From positions 2,232,001 to 2,296,000 of the forward strand of contig NZ_CP048649.1 of assembly GCF_010669305.1 (NCBI RefSeq): a stretch of DNA of 64,000 bases, in the 5' to 3' direction. This document shows positions 25,190 through 32,884 of this stretch, one piece after another. The notes beneath the pieces were generated by a model that was not told the origin of the DNA, did no database searches, and was given only the letters and a program-made list of their open reading frames with translations. Origin of the DNA: Aminipila butyrica (GTDB lineage: Bacteria > Bacillota > Clostridia > Peptostreptococcales > Anaerovoracaceae). Position 1 is the first letter of the stretch. Every line of letters begins with the position of its first letter. The position numbers and the translations under genes were made by a program.

Positions 25190-25218
25190 TTGCACAAAAC
25201 TGTCTTTTCTGATATATT
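25190..25218 (+). promoter_or_regulatory. Promoter of toxin copy 2
   Basis: TTGCAC (25190-25195) and TATATT (25213-25218) are 17 bp apart. The transcript would start near GGATTACCGC, the same element found after the promoters of the first toxin locus. Confidence 0.6.
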
Positions 25219-25276
25219 ATTTCCATGGATTACCGCTTGGTGGTTGGTCACTTCCTTAAAAGGAGGTGATGCTAAT

Positions 25277-25357
25277 ATGTATATTTCATATCCAGAACTT
25301 TTTCAGTTCTGCATGGTGATTATCGGAGTCATTACCTTGTGTAAGCTCAAAAAATAG
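25277..25357 (+). CDS. Small hydrophobic type I toxin (holin-like), copy 2
   Basis: 26-residue peptide with the core LFQFCMVIIGVITLCKLKK, a single membrane helix and basic tail. AAAAGGAGGTGATGCT precedes the ATG, nearly identical to copy 1. It lies between two minus-strand genes (helicase and primase) in the opposite orientation, as an independent unit. Same inferred role: membrane toxin that stabilises the element. Confidence 0.8.
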   Translation: MYISYPELFQFCMVIIGVITLCKLKK

Positions 25358-25440
25358 CAACAGCCACCTAAATTAGCGTTTAGGTGGCCTAGTTCTGACT
25401 TTCGGACTAACCACCAGAGCAAAGGCGGTAATCCTTTTCT
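25355..25440 (-). ncRNA. Predicted antisense antitoxin RNA for toxin copy 2
   Basis: Runs on the minus strand from just after its promoter, starting AAGGATTACCGCC, to a 10-bp stem GCCACCTAAA (25363-25372) / TTTAGGTGGC (25379-25388) followed by a TTTTTT run on the minus strand. It would overlap the 3' end of the toxin mRNA. Ends are inferred. Confidence 0.55.
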
Positions 25441-25442
25441 TT

Positions 25443-25472
25443 ATTATATCCACATTCTATTAAAAAATGCAA
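25443..25472 (-). promoter_or_regulatory. Promoter of the antisense RNA to toxin copy 2
   Basis: On the minus strand TTGCAT (25472-25467), an 18-bp spacer and TATAAT (25448-25443). Confidence 0.6.
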
Positions 25473-25536
25473 GTCTTTTCGGAAACAATACTGGCAGAAT
25501 AAAAAAGAAGTTAGTATTTGACCTTAATAAGACCAA

Positions 25537-26586
25537 TTACCTGGTAAGGCCCACTTCCTGCCTCCTCGGTTGATTTCTTTGCATCTTTGCCATTATTTCC
25601 ATAAGATCCTCATTAACATCTTTCATTTTAGGCACGATTTTATTCGTTTCATAACCTAAATTTTGATATTTCTCCTTTAGCTTATCTGCTCGGATTTGTC
25701 CATGATTCCGTGGTTGCCCCAGTCCATCAGTGCCTTGCAGGTCATTATCCAAAATAAAAGTAATCTTCTTAATCTCCGGATGCCTGTTTAAGTAAAGTTC
25801 CAGCGGTTTATCAGACATGCCACCAAGTGTAACTCTGTGAGGACTTTTCCAATCCTCTGCTCCCATCTTTTCTAAGGTTGCTTTTGATATTGCATCTATT
25901 GCAGATTCAAATACAAATAAGTGAGGCCCCTGCCCCTCCATAGCAAAAGAGTATTCCTTGTCTGAACCATCTACATCCCTCTTAAAAGCATTTTGAGCCA
26001 GTGTATAAGTTCCTCTTAAGGCTGCGTGTTGAACCTTGCCCTGGTCATCTTTCTGTCCCACAAATACTGCATTATGAAAACTCTTGTCTTCATAAAGGAG
26101 TCCCTTTTCAATGCAGTAGCCTATGATGTCCTTATCGATACCTCTGCTCATCAAATATCCAAACACTCTCCTGTTATTTGCAGCCTTTTCTGGTAATGCA
26201 AATGCCTTTTCTGGCATCTTCTCATGGTTATTTACAGCCTCGACCTTTTTTAGTCCTGTAGGCATACGGTGTTCTGAACTGCGACAAATAGAACTGTATC
26301 CTTTAGCATAATCAGCGAGCTTCTTAATCGCATGAGGTTTATCAATCCCCTCAAGTAGGTGGATAAGCAGAATGGGACTTTTCCCGGCTTCACCTGCTGA
26401 GTACCAAGTCCATCTTTTTCCACTTTGATGTACTTTTAAGCTATCATGCTCACCTGCCCCATCATGCAGGATGACAGCATATTCTTTGCCCTCCTTTCGT
26501 AATTGATAGCCGTTGTCCCTTAAATAATCAATTAGGTTTACATCAAGAGCAGCGAAATACTCATAGTCTTCATAAATCCTTGCCAT
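25537..26586 (-). CDS. Toprim-domain DNA primase-like protein
   Basis: 349 residues with a DUF3991-type N-terminus (DLIDYLRDNGYQLRKEGKEY pattern, HDSLKVHQSGKRWTWYSAGE) and a Toprim domain: LFVFESAIDAISKATLE holds the glutamate and ITFILDNDLQGTDGLGQ the DxD-like acidic pair. Such proteins make primers for the transferred strand or for ICE replication. GGAGAAGTT precedes the ATG. It is separated by a terminator from the HTH gene upstream. The last residues are GLTR, one of several genes here ending in a similar tail. Confidence 0.85.
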   Translation of the reverse strand: MARIYEDYEYFAALDVNLIDYLRDNGYQLRKEGKEYAVILHDGAGEHDSLKVHQSGKRWTWYSAGEAGKSPILLIHLLEGIDKPHAIKKLADYAKGYSSICRSSEHRMPTGLKKVEAVNNHEKMPEKAFALPEKAANNRRVFGYLMSRGIDKDIIGYCIEKGLLYEDKSFHNAVFVGQKDDQGKVQHAALRGTYTLAQNAFKRDVDGSDKEYSFAMEGQGPHLFVFESAIDAISKATLEKMGAEDWKSPHRVTLGGMSDKPLELYLNRHPEIKKITFILDNDLQGTDGLGQPRNHGQIRADKLKEKYQNLGYETNKIVPKMKDVNEDLMEIMAKMQRNQPRRQEVGLTR

Positions 26587-26610
26587 AACTTCTCCTATTC
26601 AAAAAATTAA

Positions 26611-26642
26611 AAGAGGAGATTCATTATCTAAAATCTCCTCTT
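26611..26642 (-). terminator. Terminator between HTH gene and primase
   Basis: AAGAGGAGATT (26611-26621) pairs with AATCTCCTCTT (26632-26642). The minus strand continues into TTTTAATTTTTTG, 25 bp before the primase start. Confidence 0.7.
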
Positions 26643-26706
26643 TCTATGGTTGTATATTTACTCTTTTTTTGTATATATCTTTTTTTACTCTGACAGTAAA
26701 AAATGT

Positions 26707-27261
26707 TTAGGTTATGGGCTGGTCATTTTGACCACCCCCCCTTGAAAAAAATATAGCTTTTTTTAAAAAAGTGCATACGGTTCCTTTGATTTCCTGGATT
26801 TTTGTATAGGCTTTACATAATTTTTCTTCATGAACTCGGTTTTCATCGATTCCGATCTCTGGCGATAAGGATGAAATTAACTTATTTTTAACGGCAGCAG
26901 CAAGCTTCATCTTTTTTGCCTGTTCTTTCATTCTGGCCTGCATCTTTTCCTGAATCCGCTTATTTTCTACCTTTACTTGTTCCTTTTCTCCTGCATCGTC
27001 GGTGACTATGTACACATTGCTTGTCTGGCTGCCATTCGCTCTAAAGTTCGCTTTTTTCATTAGAAGTCCGATGGATAGCAGTTCTTTAATAGCTCGTTGA
27101 ACAGTGCTAACCGATATGCGGCAATCTTCGGCAATCCGCTTTAAGCCCGGCCAACATATATTTTCTTTATTGCTTCTGTCCGCTAGATATAAAAAGACGG
27201 ACTGTGCCTTCAGGGATAAGCTCTCTTTGTAAATTAGTCTTTGCGCCGTAATCGTGTTCAT
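26707..27261 (-). CDS. Winged-helix replication/regulatory protein
   Basis: 184 residues. The N-terminal HTH (LSLKAQSVFLYLADRSNKEN, CWPGLKRIAEDCRISVSTVQ, RAIKELLSIGLL) is the helix_turn_helix_36 type found in plasmid and ICE replication initiators. A Lys-rich helical part follows. The C-terminal tail is poorly ordered. GGAGGAAATTTC precedes the ATG. It sits between SSB-like and primase genes, which suggests a replication role; a purely regulatory role is also possible. Confidence 0.75.
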   Translation of the reverse strand: MNTITAQRLIYKESLSLKAQSVFLYLADRSNKENICWPGLKRIAEDCRISVSTVQRAIKELLSIGLLMKKANFRANGSQTSNVYIVTDDAGEKEQVKVENKRIQEKMQARMKEQAKKMKLAAAVKNKLISSLSPEIGIDENRVHEEKLCKAYTKIQEIKGTVCTFLKKAIFFSRGGGQNDQPIT

Positions 27262-27341
27262 GAAATTTCCTCCACTAATATTTAGTTTTCCTTGCAGCGG
27301 TTGGAGAAAAGATATATACTATAACATATCTTAACTCATTA

Positions 27342-27382
27342 GGGGTTACACTGATTCTTTTAGCTTGAGACAGTGTAACCCC
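27342..27382. terminator. Long perfect hairpin after the SSB-like genes
   Basis: GGGGTTACACTG (27342-27353) and CAGTGTAACCCC (27371-27382) form a perfect 12-bp stem with a 17-nt loop. AAAA and TTTT flank it on the gene side. It marks the end of the long minus-strand transfer transcript. Confidence 0.7.
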
Positions 27383-27392
27383 TTTTGCATTT

Positions 27393-27746
27393 TTATTGAG
27401 CTGACTTTAATATCTCAATAATTTTTTCATTTACTTTAGTTGCAATTGCTCGATCATGATCTACCTTAATAACTTTAAATCCTAGAACAGGTATCATGTT
27501 TCCTTGAACCTGCACCAGAGAGTCACTTGGCACACAAAGAAGATAGATCATATCGTCTTTGCCATATGACAAAATTTCTTCGGCCACGGAATCCCAGGCG
27601 ACAATCGGCACCCTGGCTTCTCGCTCATCGCCCTCATCCGCTTCCGTTATCAGATAGTTTTTCATTACAAACCGACCTTTAAACGCTGGCATCAGCGTCG
27701 GTTTTGTTTCCAATCTGCCGGCAATGATATTTAGCATATCGCTCAT
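27393..27746 (-). CDS. SSB-like OB-fold protein, short paralog
   Basis: 117 residues. It starts MSDMLNIIAGRLETKPTLMP, with IVAWDSVAEEILSYGKDDMI and VLGFKVIKVDHDR segments that parallel the SSB-like protein encoded just upstream (MLNVMAGRL, MGFEVKRIDHNK). The DNA-binding aromatic positions are less clear, and no acidic SSB tail is present. Its ribosome binding site overlaps the upstream stop (TAAGGAG). Probably binds or competes for single-stranded DNA during transfer; this is inferred from paralogy. Confidence 0.65.
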   Translation of the reverse strand: MSDMLNIIAGRLETKPTLMPAFKGRFVMKNYLITEADEGDEREARVPIVAWDSVAEEILSYGKDDMIYLLCVPSDSLVQVQGNMIPVLGFKVIKVDHDRAIATKVNEKIIEILKSAQ

Positions 27747-27757
27747 CGGTTATCTCC

Positions 27758-28240
27758 TTATCTTGTAAGTTCTGCTTTCGCTTCTTTAGGGGTAGGCTGC
27801 TGCTGCTGCTGTTTCTGTTTTGGTTCTTTGCTGTCCATACCCTTATTTTTCTCTTCCTGCTTGTCCTTCTGATCCTTTTCATAAGCATATCCGCTCAGTA
27901 TCTCATTAAACTCCGTCAAGATACTTTTGTTGTGATCAATCCGCTTAACTTCAAACCCCATGACAGTCAAATCACGGTCCAGACCTTTTGGCCGATATTT
28001 GATATCAATAACTTTTCCAACAAATTGGACAGTTTCGCCTTTATTATACTTTGCTATATCTAGGGCCTGTTCTCCCCATGCCTCAATTTTAACTGGAATG
28101 GAATCACGGTCCGGTGAATTTGGACTAGCTCCTTTTTTCCCTGGCCACACATACACAGTAGTGTTGCACACATAGGTACCATTTGGAATCTGTCTTACTT
28201 GTGGATCTTCGGCCAATCTACCTGCCATAACATTTAACAT
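27758..28240 (-). CDS. SSB-like OB-fold protein with Gln-rich tail
   Basis: 160 residues from the ATG at 28240, chosen because AAGGAGGAAAAAAGT precedes it. The OB-fold reads MLNVMAGRLAEDPQVRQIPN, VCNTTVYVWPGKK, IPVKIEAWGEQALDIAKYNK and VQFVGKVIDIKYRPKGLDRD. The tail is charged, then rich in glutamine (a run of six). It lacks the DDDIPF tip that standard SSB uses to recruit partners, in contrast to the canonical SSB at 57263. Confidence 0.75.
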   Translation of the reverse strand: MLNVMAGRLAEDPQVRQIPNGTYVCNTTVYVWPGKKGASPNSPDRDSIPVKIEAWGEQALDIAKYNKGETVQFVGKVIDIKYRPKGLDRDLTVMGFEVKRIDHNKSILTEFNEILSGYAYEKDQKDKQEEKNKGMDSKEPKQKQQQQQPTPKEAKAELTR

Positions 28241-28256
28241 ACTTTTTTCCTCCTTG

Positions 28257-28688
28257 TTAATAAAAAAATTGTACAAAGTTTACTCCGGTAACAATTACGG
28301 CTCCAATACAGATATATGTCCCCAGGGGAACATATACCTGCTTGTACCGTAAACTGTGGGCTATCCCACCTATACACGCTACAAAGAGTGTAGCGATAAA
28401 GTACGATATACCAATGCAAAATCCTAAGCTTGCTAAAAGCTTTAAATCCCCCCCTCCTGACAGCTTAGGATTTTTCATATAAATAACAAAGAGGATTATG
28501 CCTGGGAAAAGTAACCCGGTAATCCTCTCTATTAGATCAATATGAAAATTAAAATAATTATCCATTAGGATTTGTAAAATCCCCATAGCTAGCAGTATTA
28601 AAATTGCGGCATTGGGAATCAATCTGTGTTTCCAATCGGAAATGCCGACATATATAAGGATTGGTAAGCTCAACAGGATGGCTAACAT
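28257..28688 (-). CDS. Prepilin peptidase (A24 family, TadV/CpaA-like)
   Basis: 143 residues, almost entirely membrane helices. The two catalytic aspartates of the family are visible: SDWKHRLIPN (residues 17-26) and the GxGD-like motif SGGGDLKLLA (near residue 82). It would cleave Flp-type prepilins on the cytoplasmic side of the membrane. The short, single-domain form is that of Tad systems. It is the only prepilin peptidase seen, so it should serve both pilus modules. Its ATG overlaps the upstream stop (TAATG), showing coupling. Confidence 0.88.
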   Translation of the reverse strand: MLAILLSLPILIYVGISDWKHRLIPNAAILILLAMGILQILMDNYFNFHIDLIERITGLLFPGIILFVIYMKNPKLSGGGDLKLLASLGFCIGISYFIATLFVACIGGIAHSLRYKQVYVPLGTYICIGAVIVTGVNFVQFFY

Positions 28689-29437
28689 TAGCGTTGCATC
28701 CCTAGTCTTGGTGAATGATTTAATGTAAGGCTTTCACTGATTTTTTCCATTCCCTTTGCTTTATTTTCTCCTACCCTTTTGTCCAGATTGGCAAGCTTCG
28801 CCTGGAAATTTTCAGTTTTGTCTTTTATGCCTTCCAGTATGTTTTCTTTCTTTTCAAGCTTTGCCAGTGCCTCATCTGTTCTTCCTCTCATAATGCCCAG
28901 CACGTCCTCCTGTTTTTTAAGTCTCCACTTTTCAAAAGGCAGCTCCTCTCCGGACATATCTTTAAGGTTATCCAGATGGCCCATAGCTTTTCCAAGTTCG
29001 TCTCCTACATGACTGGCTTTCTCTTGGGCCATTTTGTTTCTTTCCAGAGCCTTGTTTAAAAACTCAAGGATTTTATTCATCAGCTCTTTCAAATTCAGTT
29101 TTTCTAGGATGGAATGAAGACCCTCCAAGTTTTTGTCATGAACGCAGGTTTTAATATCCTCGCCTTTTTCCACAATTCTGGACTTCATCTCCTCCATGGC
29201 CGTTCTCATTTCTTGAAGAAAATCTTTATCCTCTTTAATATTCTTTCGGTTTCTTGTCGTGCCTTGCTCCATTTTAGCATTTAGCTTCTCCAGCTCTGAG
29301 GTCAGCTTTAACATGTTTTTTTCCATGTCTTCTATATAGCTAAATAGGCCCTTTAGCTCATTCGGCGTAATAATAGCTTCTTTTCCCCTATAATGCTTTG
29401 CCATCTGGCGATACTGTTTGTTTACATTGTTGTCCAT
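28688..29437 (-). CDS. Coiled-coil protein of unknown function
   Basis: 249 residues, no membrane segments, high Lys/Glu content and long heptad-like stretches (KGLFSYIEDMEKNMLKLTSE, LEKLNAKMEQGTTRNRKNIK, ENFQAKLANLDKRVGENKAK). It begins with NVNKQYRQMAKHYRGKEA. Such cytoplasmic coiled-coil proteins (DUF6674-like) are common in clostridial ICEs next to RadC-like and pilus genes. The GAGAGGAG site precedes the ATG. The function is unknown; the end reads LGMQR. Confidence 0.65.
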   Translation of the reverse strand: MDNNVNKQYRQMAKHYRGKEAIITPNELKGLFSYIEDMEKNMLKLTSELEKLNAKMEQGTTRNRKNIKEDKDFLQEMRTAMEEMKSRIVEKGEDIKTCVHDKNLEGLHSILEKLNLKELMNKILEFLNKALERNKMAQEKASHVGDELGKAMGHLDNLKDMSGEELPFEKWRLKKQEDVLGIMRGRTDEALAKLEKKENILEGIKDKTENFQAKLANLDKRVGENKAKGMEKISESLTLNHSPRLGMQR

Positions 29438-29477
29438 TCTTTTCTCCTCTCTTTCAATAACAATAGAAATAAATTAC

Positions 29478-29555
29478 TTACTTCATCACCTCCTTTCCTC
29501 TAACTGTCCAAGTGGCTGTACTTGTGATTACAGCCTCCTGGGTTAATCTCCTCAT
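29478..29555 (-). CDS. Possible 25-residue coupled ORF
   Basis: The ATG overlaps the stop of the upstream gene (ATGA) and the ORF ends in AAAGGAGGTGATGAAGTAA. It may simply couple translation or provide a leader for the next gene, 40 bp away. The sequence (MRRLTQEAVITSTATW) shows no known feature. It could be non-coding. Confidence 0.25.
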   Translation of the reverse strand: MRRLTQEAVITSTATWTVRGKEVMK

Positions 29556-30625
29556 CTCGTCAATTCTCCTTTCCCATGTTTTGCTGGATGATTTTGATGC
29601 AGTGCATTTTCTATATGCTGCTTCCACTGTTTCTGATTAGGACTTATCTTACTGCTAACCGATGGAAAATCTTTCTTTGAATAATCCATCTGAGTGATTT
29701 CTTTTGCACTGATCGGACGTCCGCAATTTTGGCTTTTAGTTATTTCTTTTTTATAATCGGAATAATTGTCATAGAATAAGCTTTCTCCAACTTTCCCACC
29801 TTGGCCAATATAATCTATTCTTCCATAGAACTTATAACTACTGAGTTTAGATTGAATGTCTTTTATCTTTTGATCGGATAAAGATAACTGCTTCTCCGCT
29901 TTTTCATAATTAATAGGGCCTGATGGATCAGATCGGTCTTTTTCTGCTATATCATAAGTAGCTTCTTCAAATTCTAAATCACATACTAGTGTGACATATG
30001 TCAAATCATGACTATATTTTTCCGGAGATTCTGCAAGTCTCCATTCAAGATCTAAACCAAAGCAGTAACCCATTTTGTAAAACAATTCACCCAGTTTATA
30101 AGCATCTGTCATGGCTTCCCCATTTTTATAATCGGAATTAAAGCCTCTAATAAAATTAATTTTTTCAGTATCTGTTTTAAAGCCTTCTATATATTTTGTA
30201 GAGTTTATTAAAACAGGATAAGAATCTCCCCTGTCAAGTGCCAACTCGAAGACCAAATCATCCTTTTCTTGAGGATTTAATAAACGTACCCAAGGATGAT
30301 CAAGTTCTATAGTGTTATCGGTCCAAAATTTATTAGATAGAAAATCTTGTATTTTGGTCGTTTCACTTGCAGTATACCCTAAGCCAGCTATTTCCTTTTC
30401 TATATGGCCGATTCTCATATCATGCTCAATTAGGTCCCTTTCGCACTTTTCTTTATTTCCCTGCCAATCCGCAAGAGCCCCTTTTTTGAAAAGTTTTGTA
30501 AATAAATTAGCTTTATTTAATATCTCATTAGAATTGTTAAGAGAAATCTGTACATTTTCTTTCATATCTACGTGCCAGGTTAGATCTCGAACTAAAGATA
30601 ATAGTTTTTCTTTTTTTTCATTCAT
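29552..30625 (-). CDS. Hypothetical ICE protein
   Basis: 357 residues, hydrophilic, no signal or membrane segment. The N-terminal 90 residues are helical (MNEKKEKLLSLVRDLTWHVD). The middle part (LNPQEKDDLVFELALDRGDS, FIRGFNSDYKNGEAMTDAYK) is mixed. The C-terminal section resembles nothing I know. It lies in the transfer operon between a RadC-like gene and the coiled-coil gene, with AAAGGAGG overlapping the previous stop region. No function is proposed. The last residues are GKGELTR. Confidence 0.65.
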   Translation of the reverse strand: MNEKKEKLLSLVRDLTWHVDMKENVQISLNNSNEILNKANLFTKLFKKGALADWQGNKEKCERDLIEHDMRIGHIEKEIAGLGYTASETTKIQDFLSNKFWTDNTIELDHPWVRLLNPQEKDDLVFELALDRGDSYPVLINSTKYIEGFKTDTEKINFIRGFNSDYKNGEAMTDAYKLGELFYKMGYCFGLDLEWRLAESPEKYSHDLTYVTLVCDLEFEEATYDIAEKDRSDPSGPINYEKAEKQLSLSDQKIKDIQSKLSSYKFYGRIDYIGQGGKVGESLFYDNYSDYKKEITKSQNCGRPISAKEITQMDYSKKDFPSVSSKISPNQKQWKQHIENALHQNHPAKHGKGELTR

Positions 30626-30639
30626 TTTGATTACCTCCT

Positions 30640-31368
30640 TTACCGTTGCAATGGCCGATTCTCACTTTGTTTCCGTAGTTTATTAATATCAAAATTTTTC
30701 AGCTTGTTTTCCAAAATGGTCTTTGATTTCTTTACTTGAACATCAAAATCAACAGTGCCTTCTGCATTCATGCTATGGTAGCCTTTATCCCCAATTATGA
30801 TGTGGTCTAACACCTTTATATCTAAAAGGTTTCCAGCCTCCACACATCTTCTTGTGAAATTTTTGTCTTCAAGGCTTGGCGTAGGATTTCCACTTGGATG
30901 GTTATGAATTAAAATTATTGAAGGTGCGCTATTTTGAATAGCTTTTTGGAAGATGTCTTTCGGATTAGCTATTGTTTCTGTAATGCTTCCCGATGAAACA
31001 TCTTCTATTTTTATAACATCACCTTTTACATTTAATAGTGCGACTTGTAAATGCTCTTGATTTTCATATTGAAGATTTGGCTTTACAATTTCAACGATTG
31101 TTTCTGGCCCTGTAATAACCTTGGGCTTTTCCCGTTTAATTAAACGGGAAAAGTCACTTGAGGCCTGAAATGCTTTAAGGCGCTCTTTTTGTTCAGGCAA
31201 GAGCTCTAAGGCTTCTGTGTGCTTAAAGAGGTAATATAAAGAATTTTCATTAACCATCTTAGTCAACTTATCTTTTTCAATGCCCGTAAGTAAAGCAATA
31301 TTTGATAAATGCTCGTCTATCAATTTTTCTTTCAGCTTAGGACTTATATTAACGATCATTTCTTTCAT
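30640..31368 (-). CDS. RadC-like JAB/MPN domain protein
   Basis: About 242 residues. The metal-binding JAMM motif is intact: [14 protein letters not shown]. Upstream lie [20 protein letters not shown] and [20 protein letters not shown], the normal RadC core. The N-terminal part has no helix-hairpin-helix pair of chromosomal RadC; instead it has an [20 protein letters not shown] region. Three tandem ATG codons follow GAGGAGG; the third (31368) gives the best spacing. It overlaps the upstream gene by 20 bp. RadC-like proteins are frequent in ICEs, with unproven roles in repair or as antirestriction aids. Confidence 0.85.
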
Positions 31369-31672
31369 CATCATCCTCCTCGTAATACTCTGAAAGATAT
31401 GCATTGACTTCGTCTGCAAGCTCGTTATAAGCTGCAATAAACTCTTTGGACTCTTCCATTATCTCAAGGGCTAAGCCTAACTGGCTGGTTCGATAAGTCA
31501 GCTTTAAAAAACCTGCTTTTTCTTTATCTAGTCCTAGCAATTCCCCATGTTTCATGGTGTACTTGTATCCATGTTTAGATACAACCGTCAAGGCTTTTTC
31601 CCGATTTACCCCAAACTCTTTTTCTAAAAAATCTGCGAACTGTCCGTATTCTTCTGCTAAATGCTTTTCCAT
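31349..31672 (-). CDS. Small acidic hypothetical protein
   Basis: 107 residues, strongly acidic near the end ([15 protein letters not shown]). It starts [20 protein letters not shown] and is predicted mostly helical, without membrane segments. AAAGGAGAAAAAGT precedes the ATG. It links the Flp/TadE-like genes to the RadC-like gene. Function unknown; an antirestriction or DNA-mimic role could be guessed from acidity but is unsupported. Confidence 0.6.
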
Positions 31673-31701
31673 ACTTTTTCTCCTTTTAACGCCGATTTCT
31701 C

Positions 31702-32181
31702 CTAATCGGTTCTTATGTTTTTACTTAAAACATCAATGGGAATTTCCCACTTCTGTTCCCATAAATGAAACAAGGTTGGCGAAAAGGCCGTTGCACGTAC
31801 ATTCATTCTTACCGTGTCACCATTAACGCTCACCTTGTTTATGACAAGAGTATATTCAATCTCTCCATTATCATTTAATTTTTCAAAACTTCCGTTTAAA
31901 TGTAAATCCTCTTTTAGATAAGTATAAAAATACTCCACGGCCACTGTTTCATCAAACTTGCTGGTACTGTCTATCCGATAGCTGTCATACATTGCTGTCT
32001 TAATGGACAAATTCGCCGCTCTGTAAATTTCATCGTCCAGATGAGCCTTCAAATCATGAACACGAAGAACCTCACTGGTAACGAGCATGACGCATATGAT
32101 GAGAAACAAAAAGACGAGTATAAGAATGTATAAAGTCCCCCCCTCATCTTTAACCAGTTTCCATGCTTTTCTTTTAACCAT
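31702..32181 (-). CDS. TadE/TadF-like minor pseudopilin, module 1
   Basis: About 159 residues with a short basic N-terminus, one membrane helix near residues 17-37 (LYILILVFLFLIICVMLVTS) and an extracellular part. The KDEGG segment before the helix is the type-4-prepilin-like cleavage region seen in TadE proteins. The ATG at 32181 follows GAAGTAGGTGAACAGC. It overlaps closely with the next pseudopilin-like gene and belongs to Tad module 1. Likely a minor pilin or tip subunit. Confidence 0.65.
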   Translation of the reverse strand: MVKRKAWKLVKDEGGTLYILILVFLFLIICVMLVTSEVLRVHDLKAHLDDEIYRAANLSIKTAMYDSYRIDSTSKFDETVAVEYFYTYLKEDLHLNGSFEKLNDNGEIEYTLVINKVSVNGDTVRMNVRATAFSPTLFHLWEQKWEIPIDVLSKNIRTD

Positions 32182-32190
32182 GCTGTTCAC

Positions 32191-32637
32191 CTACTTCCAA
32201 TAGACTTCACTCATCCCTGGTGTATCTGCCTTCATGTTAATGTCCCAGACAAGTGGGTCCAGAAACAACGGGCTGGCCAGCTGGATCGAAGCCGTATATC
32301 GGACATTAACGGTGAAGGGGTCCCGAAATTGGATACTTCGGTCCCTAGTGTTAAAGTAGGTCACATCACTTACCTCAAAAGTCATATCCATGTTATAGCT
32401 TTTATTTAAAGCTTCCATCTGCTCATATGCTCTTTCTGTAACAGCACCATCTGATTCAATTACTTTTGCAATGGATTTTGAGCTGTATGTAACATTTTGA
32501 TATTTAATGGCTGCACTAAATACCTCCAGCCCAAATAGAAAAATAATTACAGCTATCAAGGTAAAGATCATGAGCGGAAGTCCCATGTCTCCGGACCTTT
32601 CCGTTACAAGCCTTCTTATTTTTTTTAATAAAAACAT
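32191..32637 (-). CDS. TadE-like minor pseudopilin, module 1
   Basis: 148 residues. The basic start MFLLKKIRRLVTERSGDMG is followed by the helix LPLMIFTLIAVIIFLFGLEV and an outer domain with beta character (MTFEVSDVTYFNTRDRSIQF). The GDMG-helix junction resembles the processing site of TadE/DUF4320 proteins. It lies directly after the major Flp pilin gene. Expected to be processed by the prepilin peptidase at 28257. Confidence 0.7.
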   Translation of the reverse strand: MFLLKKIRRLVTERSGDMGLPLMIFTLIAVIIFLFGLEVFSAAIKYQNVTYSSKSIAKVIESDGAVTERAYEQMEALNKSYNMDMTFEVSDVTYFNTRDRSIQFRDPFTVNVRYTASIQLASPLFLDPLVWDINMKADTPGMSEVYWK

Positions 32638-32648
32638 GGTGCGCCTTT

Positions 32649-32861
32649 CTATAAAGAGAATACAGACTTAATCTTGCTAACCATCAATGGTCCTATCTCA
32701 TTAAAGGCATCACTGAAAATACCCAACAGAATACCGCCAAGGATAATGGCAATCAGGCATATAATGATTACCTGTATCATTTCCATACCACTTTCGTCTT
32801 TTCTTACTGCTTTAACGGTTTTCATTACCTTCTTTTTTAAACCTACTAGTTTCTTAATCAT
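32649..32861 (-). CDS. Flp-type major pilin, module 1
   Basis: 70 residues from the ATG at 32861, preceded by GGAGGAAAACC. The N-terminal basic leader (MIKKLVGLKKKVMKTVKAVR) ends in KDESG, followed by the hydrophobic helix MEMIQVIIICLIAIILGGIL. This is the class III leader pattern, with cleavage expected after the glycine. The remaining short tail is KSKIKSVFSL-like. It is adjacent to TadB/TadC-like genes. Most likely the main subunit of a short Tad pilus. Confidence 0.8.
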   Translation of the reverse strand: MIKKLVGLKKKVMKTVKAVRKDESGMEMIQVIIICLIAIILGGILLGIFSDAFNEIGPLMVSKIKSVFSL

Positions 32862-32884
32862 TGGTTTTCCTCCATTTCTTAATC

